A stretch of 8,131 nt of DNA from Anaerolineaceae bacterium (GCA_011620505.1 WOZA01000118.1:1-8131); one strand, 5' to 3'; numbered from the stretch's first letter, positions 1 through 6,754 are shown. Notes: generated by a model not told the origin, from the letters alone. A program made the numbers and translations.

Positions 1-1273
1 CAATCCAGCGGGTATCACCAGCGCTGAAACCAACTTGTTGGCTGAAGACGAGAACTGCGGCACCGCTCTTGTTGGTGTCGGCGATGTCAGCAAATCCTTC
101 GCTTGGTTTCCAATCGCAGGTCACGTCTATGTTGGTACCATCTACGGAAGCTACACTGAAAGCAGTGAAGGTTTTGGTGGTTGAACCGTTCTTGCTCATG
201 ATCAGGGGCATCACCACGGTGTCGGTTGCAGCCGTAGGATTAAAACCCTCGTAGAGGTTGGAGTTCTTCTTCGCAGGACGTGTCTGGTTCACAACACAGG
301 CGATGTTAGCGGAGCCGCTAACGGTCACAGTAGAACCGCCGACCCACTTGGTTGCGCCTTGATAATCCATAACTTTGACTGCAATGCCATTCTCAGGAAC
401 ATCCACGAACACATCAGCTGTGCGAGCAGGGAAGCCGGCGGAGGGAGTGTAGGACATTGTGATGGTGGCAGTGCCGGGTCCAAGGTTCTGGCAGCTTGCA
501 CCAGTGCGGTTGCCATTGTTGTTTTCCATAATCAAGGGCAGAATGGCAGTAGAACTGCCAGCGGAGAAGGCGTTATAGACACCATTGGTAGGAGATGCAG
601 GAGCTGTTGCGTTGACGTTGCTAGCAACACCGGCTAATGCACCAGTTGAAGCAGTGACCTTGATTGAACCTAACCAGGGATTTGCACCATTGTAATCTGC
701 CATGTTATAGGTGGCAGCAGCACCTGGTTGGAGTGTTCCGGGGAGGTCGGCGATATCAGCATAACCACCACCTGGCACTGGTACGAAATCGATCACGTAA
801 TTAGCAAGAACACTGCTTGCATTCTGGATGCTGAAGACAGATACATTATTGCGTTTGTCGATCAGGGGGAAGAAGAGTGAAGCTCCACCAGATGCAACAC
901 CAGTGTAGGTGCCGAGAGCGCGGTTGGTAGCGGCAATTGTCAGGTTGCTGATAATTGCGATTTGCTTGTCCGAACTGACAACAACCGATCCCTTGAAACC
1001 AACATCCGGGTGAATGGGGAGGTAGGTGTTTGAGGAACCGGGCTGTACGGTATCGGCAACTGGATTTGTGTAGGGTGCTGGCAGGGTTGCCAAGCTACCA
1101 TCAGGATTGTAGTATGCAATCGAGATATTGGCTACGGCGACCGTGTCGAGGTTCTGAACCTGGATAGCAGATTCATAAGCAGGTATGGCAGCCGCGTAGA
1201 CTGCCTTTGGCGAGACGACAACAGCGCCGAGCAGGAAGACAACTAACATCAAAAGGGAAAGTGATTTTTTCAT
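1..1273 (-). CDS. Secreted tandem-repeat surface protein, 3'-partial (runs off left edge)
   Basis: An open frame of 424 codons starts at the ATG at 1271-1273 and has no stop before the window edge, so the C-terminus is missing. Residues 1-27 form a signal peptide: KK at 2-3, a hydrophobic core at about 5-20, and a likely cleavage after VYA (25-27). The mature part is made of repeats of about 110 residues. The motif PLI recurs at 136, 246 and 356, exactly 110 apart, each time preceded by a hydrophobic strand and a Tyr/Phe-rich stretch. W200 and W310, both followed by a Gly-containing turn, keep the same spacing. A less conserved first unit lies at about 30-135. The Gly/Ser/Thr/Val-rich composition suggests beta-sandwich domains, which is inference. 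Cysteines occur only at 261, 326 and 386. The start is supported by AGGAG six bases upstream. All six arginines use CGC or CGT, unlike the neighbouring genes, which suggests high expression. I do not recognise the family; a surface or S-layer-like role is a guess. Confidence 0.88.
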   Translation of the reverse strand, partial: MKKSLSLLMLVVFLLGAVVVSPKAVYAAAIPAYESAIQVQNLDTVAVANISIAYYNPDGSLATLPAPYTNPVADTVQPGSSNTYLPIHPDVGFKGSVVVSSDKQIAIISNLTIAATNRALGTYTGVASGGASLFFPLIDKRNNVSVFSIQNASSVLANYVIDFVPVPGGGYADIADLPGTLQPGAAATYNMADYNGANPWLGSIKVTASTGALAGVASNVNATAPASPTNGVYNAFSAGSSTAILPLIMENNNGNRTGASCQNLGPGTATITMSYTPSAGFPARTADVFVDVPENGIAVKVMDYQGATKWVGGSTVTVSGSANIACVVNQTRPAKKNSNLYEGFNPTAATDTVVMPLIMSKNGSTTKTFTAFSVASVDGTNIDVTCDWKPSEGFADIADTNKSGAAVLVFSQQVGFSAGDTRWI

Positions 1274-1303
1274 ATCTAGCTCCTATCTAATTAAGTTATC
1301 AAT

Positions 1304-1332
1304 ATTTTAGGCTATCAAGAGGCACAGGGCAA
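1304..1332 (-). promoter_or_regulatory. Candidate sigma-70-type promoter of the repeat protein gene
   Basis: On the minus strand TTGCCC (1332-1327) and TAAAAT (1309-1304) are separated by exactly 17 bases. They match 4/6 and 5/6 of the standard -35 and -10 boxes. Transcription would begin near 1297, giving a leader of about 24 bases that contains the AGGAG ribosome binding site at 1284-1280. An alternative pair, TTGATA (1318-1313) and CTTAAT (1295-1290), also has a 17-base spacer but would place the start inside the ribosome binding site, so it is less likely. The promoter would let the repeat protein be expressed independently of the glycan operon upstream. Confidence 0.4.
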
Positions 1333-1356
1333 TAACACTTTGTTACTACCTTCGCT

Positions 1357-1932
1357 CTATGGGGTAATACTTGGGTAGTAAATAAAGTAATACATAATCC
1401 TGGCTGCACTGTTTGTTAACCAGACCTCATCCAACATCTCTGTGAGCACAGGCTCGCCAAGCCATCGCTGCTCAACTGGGTATTTTTCCAAATCTGCTCC
1501 GTTGTATAGAATGAATGATTCCCCTGGTTCCAGGATCAAATTGCTCGGGAGGATTTTCCTTACGTCCAACTTCGGGGAGTAGATCATGTAGCTACTGATG
1601 TCCTGAGTGGTGGAGCTGATATTCGTGATGTAGATGCTTTCCACGTCACCTTCATGGCGAACTTCAGACACAATAATGCTAGTTAAGTTCGCATCAGGCG
1701 TCATGGTGATGAAGCCCGGGACCATGTACGCCGGCACAGGGGTTTCCTGTTCGGCCCCCAATGGGTAGGTGGTGGTCTCAACAAAAATTCCTGGGACTGG
1801 ATATGCTGTCAGTTCAGGGGAAGGTAAAGTGGTCGGTGTAGTACTTTGAGGTACCTGTGTCGCTTGGGGTGAACAGCCTGCAATAAGAATTACAAAAATC
1901 AACAACATCGAAAATCTTCTTAAGGGTTTCAT
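1357..1932 (-). CDS. Lipoprotein with C-terminal lamin-tail-like (LTD) domain
   Basis: This 191-residue protein begins with a lipoprotein signal: basic residues at 2-6, a hydrophobic run at 9-18, and a lipobox ending IAGC with the lipidated Cys at 20. Residues 21 to about 80 form a Pro/Thr-rich linker with YPVPG and similar pieces, as expected for a spacer holding a domain away from the membrane. Residues about 85-187 resemble an LTD beta-sandwich: a strand ending SEV (89-91), ESIYITN (98-104), a D-I-S-S turn (111-114), LEPGESFILYNG (134-145), and a final strand pair after DEVWLTN (168-174). The assignment is by pattern only. The start has GGAG at 1941-1938, inside the 12-bp gap after the methyltransferase stop, so it is probably the last gene of the operon starting at 5587. 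Its role is unknown; surface attachment or cell-wall interaction is inferred from the architecture. Confidence 0.82.
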   Translation of the reverse strand: MKPLRRFSMLLIFVILIAGCSPQATQVPQSTTPTTLPSPELTAYPVPGIFVETTTYPLGAEQETPVPAYMVPGFITMTPDANLTSIIVSEVRHEGDVESIYITNISSTTQDISSYMIYSPKLDVRKILPSNLILEPGESFILYNGADLEKYPVEQRWLGEPVLTEMLDEVWLTNSAARIMYYFIYYPSITP

Positions 1933-1944
1933 AAAAGCTCCGTG

Positions 1945-2868
1945 TTAACGTGGTTTCTGACAATGATAAGTGCAGGATGATCTAATCCCGAGCCATCGGA
2001 TAGGTCTGATTATTATTCCTGCAATAATCCGTCCAATGGAAATATGTGTGATCTTTATTATATACTTACTTAGTCTAGGCCTGCCGCGCTTGTTCAGCCA
2101 ATGGCCCAGGCTGACAAAAAAGGCGGAATAATCACTGCCCGTATAAGCTGTGTTCACCTGTGTAAAACCGACCTCCTTCAGCTTGTTGATAAGGACCATT
2201 TTAGGAAAGCCAAAAAGATGCTGTGGTGCTTCATAACCTATCCAACTTTCTTTGAACAATGAAGCTTCCTTGCCCGCAGAATCGGGGCACTTAAGTACGA
2301 GCATCCCTCCTGGTTTAAGCAAGTCATAACAAATTTGAAGGACTTTAGCAGGGTTTGGCATGTGCTCCAACACGTCCCAAAGTGTAATCACATCAAAAGC
2401 GCTTTCTGCCAGGTTGGCTTCCTCCAGATCCTTTTCAATGATCACTAACCCCTTTTCCCTGGCTACAGCCGCAGCGTCAGGAACGATCTCCAGCCCCATC
2501 ACATCCCAATGAGAATTTACCTGGAATGCATGAAGAAAGTCTCCCGTTGCACAACCAACATCCAGAAGTCTGCCCTTTTGGATCGCCACCTTGCGCAAAA
2601 TCGACTTTACCCGATTTCGAAGACCAAATTCACGCAGAAACGAAGAAATTTTTGAGCCCCTACGCAGGTAAGCATGATACTCTTTGGGATAATGCGCGGA
2701 AAGTTCCTCCCAGCCTGGCTGCGGGTCGATAATCAATAAACCGCAATTCTCACACTTCATCAAATCCCACGAGCCTGGAAGGTTCAATCTTAAATCTGTT
2801 AGTGTCAGAAATTTTTCTGCTTGCGAATGACCGCAAAAATTACAGGAGGTCGTCAACGAAACGCTCAT
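1945..2868 (-). CDS. Class I SAM-dependent methyltransferase with N-terminal Cys4 zinc-ribbon-like motif
   Basis: This 307-residue enzyme probably transfers a methyl group from S-adenosylmethionine to a sugar or other glycan-pathway substrate in the cytoplasm. Two Cys pairs, C9/C12 and C39/C42, form a zinc-ribbon-like start. The Rossmann fold follows: motif I LLDVGCATGDF (101-111), an acidic residue E127 ending strand 2 (binds the ribose in this fold), FDVITLWDVLEHMPNP (158-173), and LLKPGGMLVL (183-192). PQHLFGF (215-221) and the C-terminal HCQKP (302-306) match the Methyltransf_23-type layout seen in many polysaccharide clusters. I chose the ATG at 2868 rather than one 21 bases upstream because it forms an ATGA overlap with the stop of the synthetase-like gene, has GGAAG seven bases upstream, and the upstream ATG lacks such a site. 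The substrate cannot be read from the sequence. Confidence 0.9.
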   Translation of the reverse strand: MSVSLTTSCNFCGHSQAEKFLTLTDLRLNLPGSWDLMKCENCGLLIIDPQPGWEELSAHYPKEYHAYLRRGSKISSFLREFGLRNRVKSILRKVAIQKGRLLDVGCATGDFLHAFQVNSHWDVMGLEIVPDAAAVAREKGLVIIEKDLEEANLAESAFDVITLWDVLEHMPNPAKVLQICYDLLKPGGMLVLKCPDSAGKEASLFKESWIGYEAPQHLFGFPKMVLINKLKEVGFTQVNTAYTGSDYSAFFVSLGHWLNKRGRPRLSKYIIKITHISIGRIIAGIIIRPIRWLGIRSSCTYHCQKPR

Positions 2869-4658
2869 CGTGATGCTTCCGAATACCATTTAAGAAAGAT
2901 GAAAACCAGCCATAGCTCCCACTGCCAGTCTCTCCAGCCCGAGTCTTGTTCAGAAATCATTTTTTCAACGGCTTCAGTGTTGAAGAATGCATTGCCTTTG
3001 AGCAGGTCCATGAATTCAGTTCTCAACACTCCCATCAGCCAACGGCCGATTGGTGGTGAGAAAGTAGCTTTCTTCCGGTTCGTGCATTCTGCTGATAGAA
3101 TTTTCGAGGCAGCTCGTCGTAAAATGACTTTGGTCTCGCCAGCAGCAACCTTGAATGGTGCTGGAAGACTCAAAGCAAATTCAATCAATTCGGGCGTCAT
3201 GAAAGGTGTGTGATAAAAAATTCCAGATGCGTACTGCAGGGCAACAAGTTTCTGGGTGGCATGCGTGGGCATGGTGCCCCTAATGCTCGCATAAGTCGAT
3301 GTAAAAAAGTCGTCAAAGGTCGGTGGAACCTCTCCCCTGATCCCAAGTAGGATTTGATCAGCCAGGCGACCATTCGGTGACAAAGCGGGGTTGATCATCC
3401 TCTCCACTGCTTCCCGGGACATAAATCTTGACCAGTAGACCTTCTGTTCATTTCCAGGTAATTCAACTCCATAACAGAATTTCTGTAATTTTCGCACCTG
3501 GTCGGTCAAGGCGGATTTTCTTGAGGATGGCAAAATGTTTAGGACGGGTTTAATTACATTGACGCGCAGAAATCTGGGAATTCTGAGGTATTGCCTGGCA
3601 TACCGCTCTGCTGTGAATTTTTGCATTCCACCAAAGATATTATCAGCTCCGGTGCCATCGATGATTGAGGAGACCTTTCCCCTGCCAGCCAAAGTCATCA
3701 ACAGTTGCGGTAAGACGGTCGCGTCTCCCAGCGGTTCTGGAAGGCATTGGGCTGTAAAATCAACAATGCCCGCAATATCTTCGTCAGAGACTTTGACCAC
3801 CTCGATCGGAATACCGATGTGATATGCGTTTTCTGATGCGGCTTGCGTTTCATCGTATCTTGTCACAGGTTGGTAGCCAACGGTTAGAGCTTGTGTTGGG
3901 ATGCCCAGGTCCACCATTAATGCCGCAATCAGGGCTGAATCCACGCCACTGCTCAGGGCAATACCAAGTGGCTTGTGACTGTCAGCAGGTATTCTTAGCA
4001 GACTCTTTTTCAGAAGGGTCTGCAATTCACCTTGCCCGTCTTCTAACGAGCCCTGGAATGGTTTTACACTATCGAGGATAGACCAGTACTCCTCGCTCCT
4101 CCTGCCATCTCTGGTGATGCTCACCAGTTCGGACGGTCTGAGCACTGAAACATTTTCAAACACCGTGTAGGGTGCGGGAATGCCTTTCATAGAAAACAAA
4201 AGAGAAAGCCCCTCGCCCGAAATGGTCAGGTTGCGAAGCCTTCTGGCAACAAGATGCGCGTGTGATGAAATAATGATTTTGCCATGACCTTCTCCGTAAT
4301 AAAGCTTTGTCATCCCGATCGGATCCGTGGCAAAAAGCAGCCGACCTTCTCTTTCATTCCAGGCTAGCACGCCAAAACTACCTTCAAGATTCACTAAGTG
4401 GGTCCGCAAGCTTTCACCCCGGGCTAAGCTCATAGCTATTTCATGGGCTATGTCACCGTTTGCTATTTCTTCGGTCTTGTACCTTGCTGATCCCCACAAG
4501 AAGACGGCCCAATCAGATTGTTTTTGTATGCTAACAAGCGGTGATGAAGACTTCCAACAAATCCTGGCTCCGGGAAGCACAAGTGACTCACATTCGAGAA
4601 GATTGAATTCCTCAATGCTTGCTTTTTCAACGTTGAACTCAGCCTGGAAGAATTCCAT
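2865..4658 (-). CDS. Asparagine-synthetase-like protein lacking the glutaminase nucleophile
   Basis: This 597-residue protein has the two-domain layout of glutamine-dependent asparagine synthetases. Residues about 1-185 resemble the Ntn glutaminase domain (LEGSFGVLAWNEREGRLLFATDPIG region, 91-115), but the mature N-terminus begins Met-Glu and the nucleophilic Cys2 is absent. Residues about 205-560 are the ATP-pyrophosphatase synthetase domain: the P-loop is SSGVDS (236-241), and the later motif reads DGTGADNIFGG (334-344) instead of the usual SGEGxDExFGG. KKATFSPPIGRWL (529-541) matches the family's C-terminal K-x-F-x-x-P-I-G motif. It probably adenylates a carboxylate and makes an amide, using free ammonia or another amine. 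Family precedents without the Cys include beta-lactam synthetase and lasso-peptide cyclase. The ATG at 4658 is preferred over a TTG at 4676 because GAAGG lies five bases upstream, overlapping the stop of the preceding gene. The stop overlaps the methyltransferase start by 4 bp, implying coupled translation. Confidence 0.88.
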   Translation of the reverse strand: MEFFQAEFNVEKASIEEFNLLECESLVLPGARICWKSSSPLVSIQKQSDWAVFLWGSARYKTEEIANGDIAHEIAMSLARGESLRTHLVNLEGSFGVLAWNEREGRLLFATDPIGMTKLYYGEGHGKIIISSHAHLVARRLRNLTISGEGLSLLFSMKGIPAPYTVFENVSVLRPSELVSITRDGRRSEEYWSILDSVKPFQGSLEDGQGELQTLLKKSLLRIPADSHKPLGIALSSGVDSALIAALMVDLGIPTQALTVGYQPVTRYDETQAASENAYHIGIPIEVVKVSDEDIAGIVDFTAQCLPEPLGDATVLPQLLMTLAGRGKVSSIIDGTGADNIFGGMQKFTAERYARQYLRIPRFLRVNVIKPVLNILPSSRKSALTDQVRKLQKFCYGVELPGNEQKVYWSRFMSREAVERMINPALSPNGRLADQILLGIRGEVPPTFDDFFTSTYASIRGTMPTHATQKLVALQYASGIFYHTPFMTPELIEFALSLPAPFKVAAGETKVILRRAASKILSAECTNRKKATFSPPIGRWLMGVLRTEFMDLLKGNAFFNTEAVEKMISEQDSGWRDWQWELWLVFIFLKWYSEASR

Positions 4659-4666
4659 TTTTGCCT

Positions 4667-5587
4667 TCAGTTCCAATTCGTGTCAGCCAGAGGTGGGACG
4701 GCTTGCTTCAATCCATCAATCGCGCCTGTAATATATGGACGGATCTGAGCTGACTTACCTGTAAACATATAGGTTAAGACGGTTTTCAAAGAACCAAAAA
4801 ACAGTGCTAAAAACGTGCACGCCTGGCAAGGTCCGTGGCGATAACGACGATAAAACCAGGAACGGTTGCGTGCTTTCAGGTAGACCATTTTTTCCGGCAC
4901 CAACTTTGAACTTAACGAAGCTTTGTGGCGGATTACAGCTGCGCCAACCCGGACGTTTTTCCATCCTTTATCCCGCATGCGGCGGCAGATATCCGCGTCT
5001 TCGTAGTACATGAAGAATGAAGTATCAAATAACCCGACTTGCTTGAGACTCTCTGTCCGGATCAGCAAAGCACAACCAAAAAGATAGTCGAACTCCATTG
5101 TTTTCGAATAAGCCGGTCGGTCATAGGCTTTTCTGCCAACTCGTACCGGCAGCGGCAGCCAAGGGTAGATGTGATCACCCAAGCTGAAAATCCTCTCGGG
5201 ATGATCGTGATAAATGATTTTGGGCGCGGCGATGGCAATTTTCTCATCTGAAAGCAAGACCTCAACCAATTTTCCCAAGGTATCAGCCGGAACCAGGGTG
5301 TCGTTGTTGAGGATAAAGTAAAACTCCGGGTCAAGAACTGCTCCCGCTCGTATCCCGTCGTTGAGGGCAACGGCATAGCCGCCATTTTCAGTCCTCTTTA
5401 TCAGCTGTGTTTGTGGAAATTGTTGCTCAACATATGCCACAGAATCGTCGCTTGAGTTGTTGTCCACAACGATGACGTGCATGCGCGGGTAATCCGTCTC
5501 GTATAAGGAACCAAGGCATTCAAGCAAATCTTTGCGCAAATTCCAGTTGGCGATCACAACCACAACAAGAGGGGTTTCATTATCCAT
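4667..5587 (-). CDS. Family 2 glycosyltransferase (GT-A fold, rhamnosyltransferase-like)
   Basis: This 306-residue protein should transfer a sugar from a nucleotide donor to a growing glycan at the cytoplasmic membrane face. The GT2 features run in order: the first strand ending VVVVIANWN (8-16), VVDNNSSDDS (40-49), NGGYAVALNDGI (68-79), the metal-binding LNNDT (93-97, equivalent to DxD), GCALLIR (171-177), and FMYYEDADICRRMRDKGW (192-209), which holds the ED acceptor-site motif. A hydrophobic stretch at about 255-276 probably binds the membrane. Length and motifs fit the WbbL/rhamnosyltransferase-like subgroup, but donor and acceptor are unknown. The ATG at 5587 is preferred to an upstream TTG at 5623: the family normally begins a few residues before the VVVVIANWN strand, and the TTG lies upstream of the candidate -10 box. 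No clear ribosome binding site precedes the ATG. It is the first gene of the minus-strand operon. Confidence 0.92.
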   Translation of the reverse strand: MDNETPLVVVVIANWNLRKDLLECLGSLYETDYPRMHVIVVDNNSSDDSVAYVEQQFPQTQLIKRTENGGYAVALNDGIRAGAVLDPEFYFILNNDTLVPADTLGKLVEVLLSDEKIAIAAPKIIYHDHPERIFSLGDHIYPWLPLPVRVGRKAYDRPAYSKTMEFDYLFGCALLIRTESLKQVGLFDTSFFMYYEDADICRRMRDKGWKNVRVGAAVIRHKASLSSKLVPEKMVYLKARNRSWFYRRYRHGPCQACTFLALFFGSLKTVLTYMFTGKSAQIRPYITGAIDGLKQAVPPLADTNWN

Positions 5588-5592
5588 CTTCA

Positions 5593-5604
5593 AGATTATA
5601 ATCT
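5593..5604. repeat. Perfect 12-bp palindrome AGATTATAATCT in the divergent promoter region
   Basis: The sequence is its own reverse complement and carries TATAAT on both strands (5597-5602 on plus, 5600-5595 on minus). It sits between the divergent GT2 and GT4-like genes. It could serve as overlapping -10 boxes for both directions or as a small operator; the plus-strand -35 box is poor, so two-way promoter use is uncertain. Confidence 0.45.
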
Positions 5605-5623
5605 CAGTCGAAGATACCACCAA
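5595..5623 (-). promoter_or_regulatory. Candidate promoter of the four-gene glycan operon
   Basis: A perfect TATAAT lies on the minus strand at 5600-5595, with TTGGTG (5623-5618, 3/6 match to the -35 box) 17 bases upstream. Only seven bases separate the -10 box from the ATG at 5587, so transcription would begin at or next to the start codon, suggesting a leaderless mRNA. This agrees with the absence of a ribosome binding site. The -10 match is exact; the -35 match is weak. Confidence 0.4.
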
Positions 5624-5655
5624 ACCATGCTGAAATTGGGCACCTGAAAGGGCAG

Positions 5656-6750
5656 ATGTTAAAATCGATTTTCCTTGCCGGCAGAGAAGTGAACTATCCC
5701 AGGAACAAGCTGATGGTTTCTGCGATTCAAGACATCAGTCAAACGACTGTAATCGGTTCGCAAAGGTCAAACGTGTACAAAGGTGGCATCCGGTCCATTC
5801 TCTGCCAAAGCCTGCGCAGTTTTCTGCAGCTGATTCCAAAGCTGATCAAAGGGGATTTCGATTTTGTTTTCATCGGTTTCTTCGGGCAAATGCTCACCCA
5901 GATGATTGCCCCATTCGTCAGAAAACCCATTATCCTGGACATGTTCGTTTCGGCATATGACACCCTGGTGGAAGACCGCCAAATGACTGGCAAAAAAACG
6001 CTGCTTTCCAAGTTTTTATTCTGGTTGGACAAGCAGAGCGGCAAGCAAGCCAGGCTGATCTTCGTAGATACTCTTGCGCAGGCGGAATACTTTCATGAGG
6101 CATTCGGTATCCCATCTTCAAGAATGAAGCGTGTCTTCGTCGGATGTGATGAGGCGTTGTTCCACCCCCTCCCCGAAAATCCGGATAGTTGCACGGTACT
6201 TTACTACTGCTCCTACTTGCCCTTGCACGGCGTGGACGTGGTGGTTCAGTCGGCGGAACTGCTCCAGGCTGATCCATCAATCAAGTTCAAGATCATTGGC
6301 GAAGGAATAGAATACGCAAAAATCCGCAACTTTATCCATGAAAAGCAACTAACGAATGTCGAGCTGGCTGCGCCCGTGGCAATAGAACAACTTCCCCTTG
6401 AAATCCAGAATTCCCTCATCTGTCTTGGTGGGCATTTTGGAGCGAGCTCCAAAGCTTGTCGAGTCATCCCGGGTAAGGTTTTCCAGATGATTGCCATGGG
6501 GAAACCTATCATTGTGGGTGACAATCCTGCCAACCGCGAGCTTTTGACTCACGAGATAGATTCCTGTTTCTGTGAAATGAACAACCCCAGAGCCCTCGCT
6601 GTTGCCATCAGCACCCTTTTTCACGATAGAGCCATGAGGAATCAAATTGCGGAAGGCGCACTGGAAACTTACCGGAAGGCGGCAACCGGCGTACTATTGA
6701 AATCTGTTGTCCAGGATAGTATTAAGGACGCTTTGAATTCTCAGGGGTAG
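5656..6750 (+). CDS. GT4-like glycosyltransferase (GT-B fold), variant active-site Glu
   Basis: This 364-residue protein is the only plus-strand gene in the window. It has two Rossmann-like halves. The N-terminal acceptor half includes YPRNKLM (14-20), common in this group, and ends near FVGCDEALFHP (161-171), the usual linker before the donor domain. The donor half has VLYYCSYLPLHGVDVVVQSA (181-200), FKIIGEG (211-217) and IPGKVFQMIAMGKPIIVGDN (271-290). In typical GT4 enzymes the last segment carries the second Glu of the E-x7-E motif; here that place is Gln277, as also varies in KxYxxMAxGKP-type relatives. The ATG is preceded by AAAGGG at a short distance of three bases. The gene diverges from the GT2 gene and ends four bases from the stop of the next, convergent gene. 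It probably acts in the same glycan pathway; sugar and acceptor are unknown. Confidence 0.88.
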   Translation: MLKSIFLAGREVNYPRNKLMVSAIQDISQTTVIGSQRSNVYKGGIRSILCQSLRSFLQLIPKLIKGDFDFVFIGFFGQMLTQMIAPFVRKPIILDMFVSAYDTLVEDRQMTGKKTLLSKFLFWLDKQSGKQARLIFVDTLAQAEYFHEAFGIPSSRMKRVFVGCDEALFHPLPENPDSCTVLYYCSYLPLHGVDVVVQSAELLQADPSIKFKIIGEGIEYAKIRNFIHEKQLTNVELAAPVAIEQLPLEIQNSLICLGGHFGASSKACRVIPGKVFQMIAMGKPIIVGDNPANRELLTHEIDSCFCEMNNPRALAVAISTLFHDRAMRNQIAEGALETYRKAATGVLLKSVVQDSIKDALNSQG

Positions 6751-6754
6751 GCTT

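Noticed and set aside
359..637. Plus-strand open frame of 92 codons
   Set aside because: It lies opposite the repeat-protein gene, has a composition unlike a folded protein and no ribosome binding site or family motif; the minus-strand frame with signal peptide and periodic repeats explains the region.
1..1273. Nine N-x-S/T sequons in the repeat protein as evidence of N-glycosylation
   Set aside because: The protein is rich in Asn, Ser and Thr, so this number is close to what composition alone would give, and no oligosaccharyltransferase is visible here.
1328..1350. Imperfect inverted repeat around TAACA-CTT-TGTTA between the lipoprotein and repeat-protein genes
   Set aside because: The continuous stem is only 5 bp and AT-rich and has no following T-run, so it is not a convincing terminator; an operator role cannot be supported from one copy.
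2821..3213. Plus-strand open frame of 130 codons
   Set aside because: Antisense to the synthetase-like and methyltransferase genes, with no recognisable motif; judged a chance frame.
4659..4676. TTG start six codons upstream for the synthetase-like gene, hoped to reveal a Cys2
   Set aside because: The extension begins Met-Glu-Leu, still has no Cys2 and no ribosome binding site; the ATG at 4658 has GAAGG at good spacing.
4973..4982. Perfect 10-bp palindrome CCGCATGCGG
   Set aside because: It lies within the GT2 coding sequence at the conserved RRMRDKGW segment and is explained by those codons.
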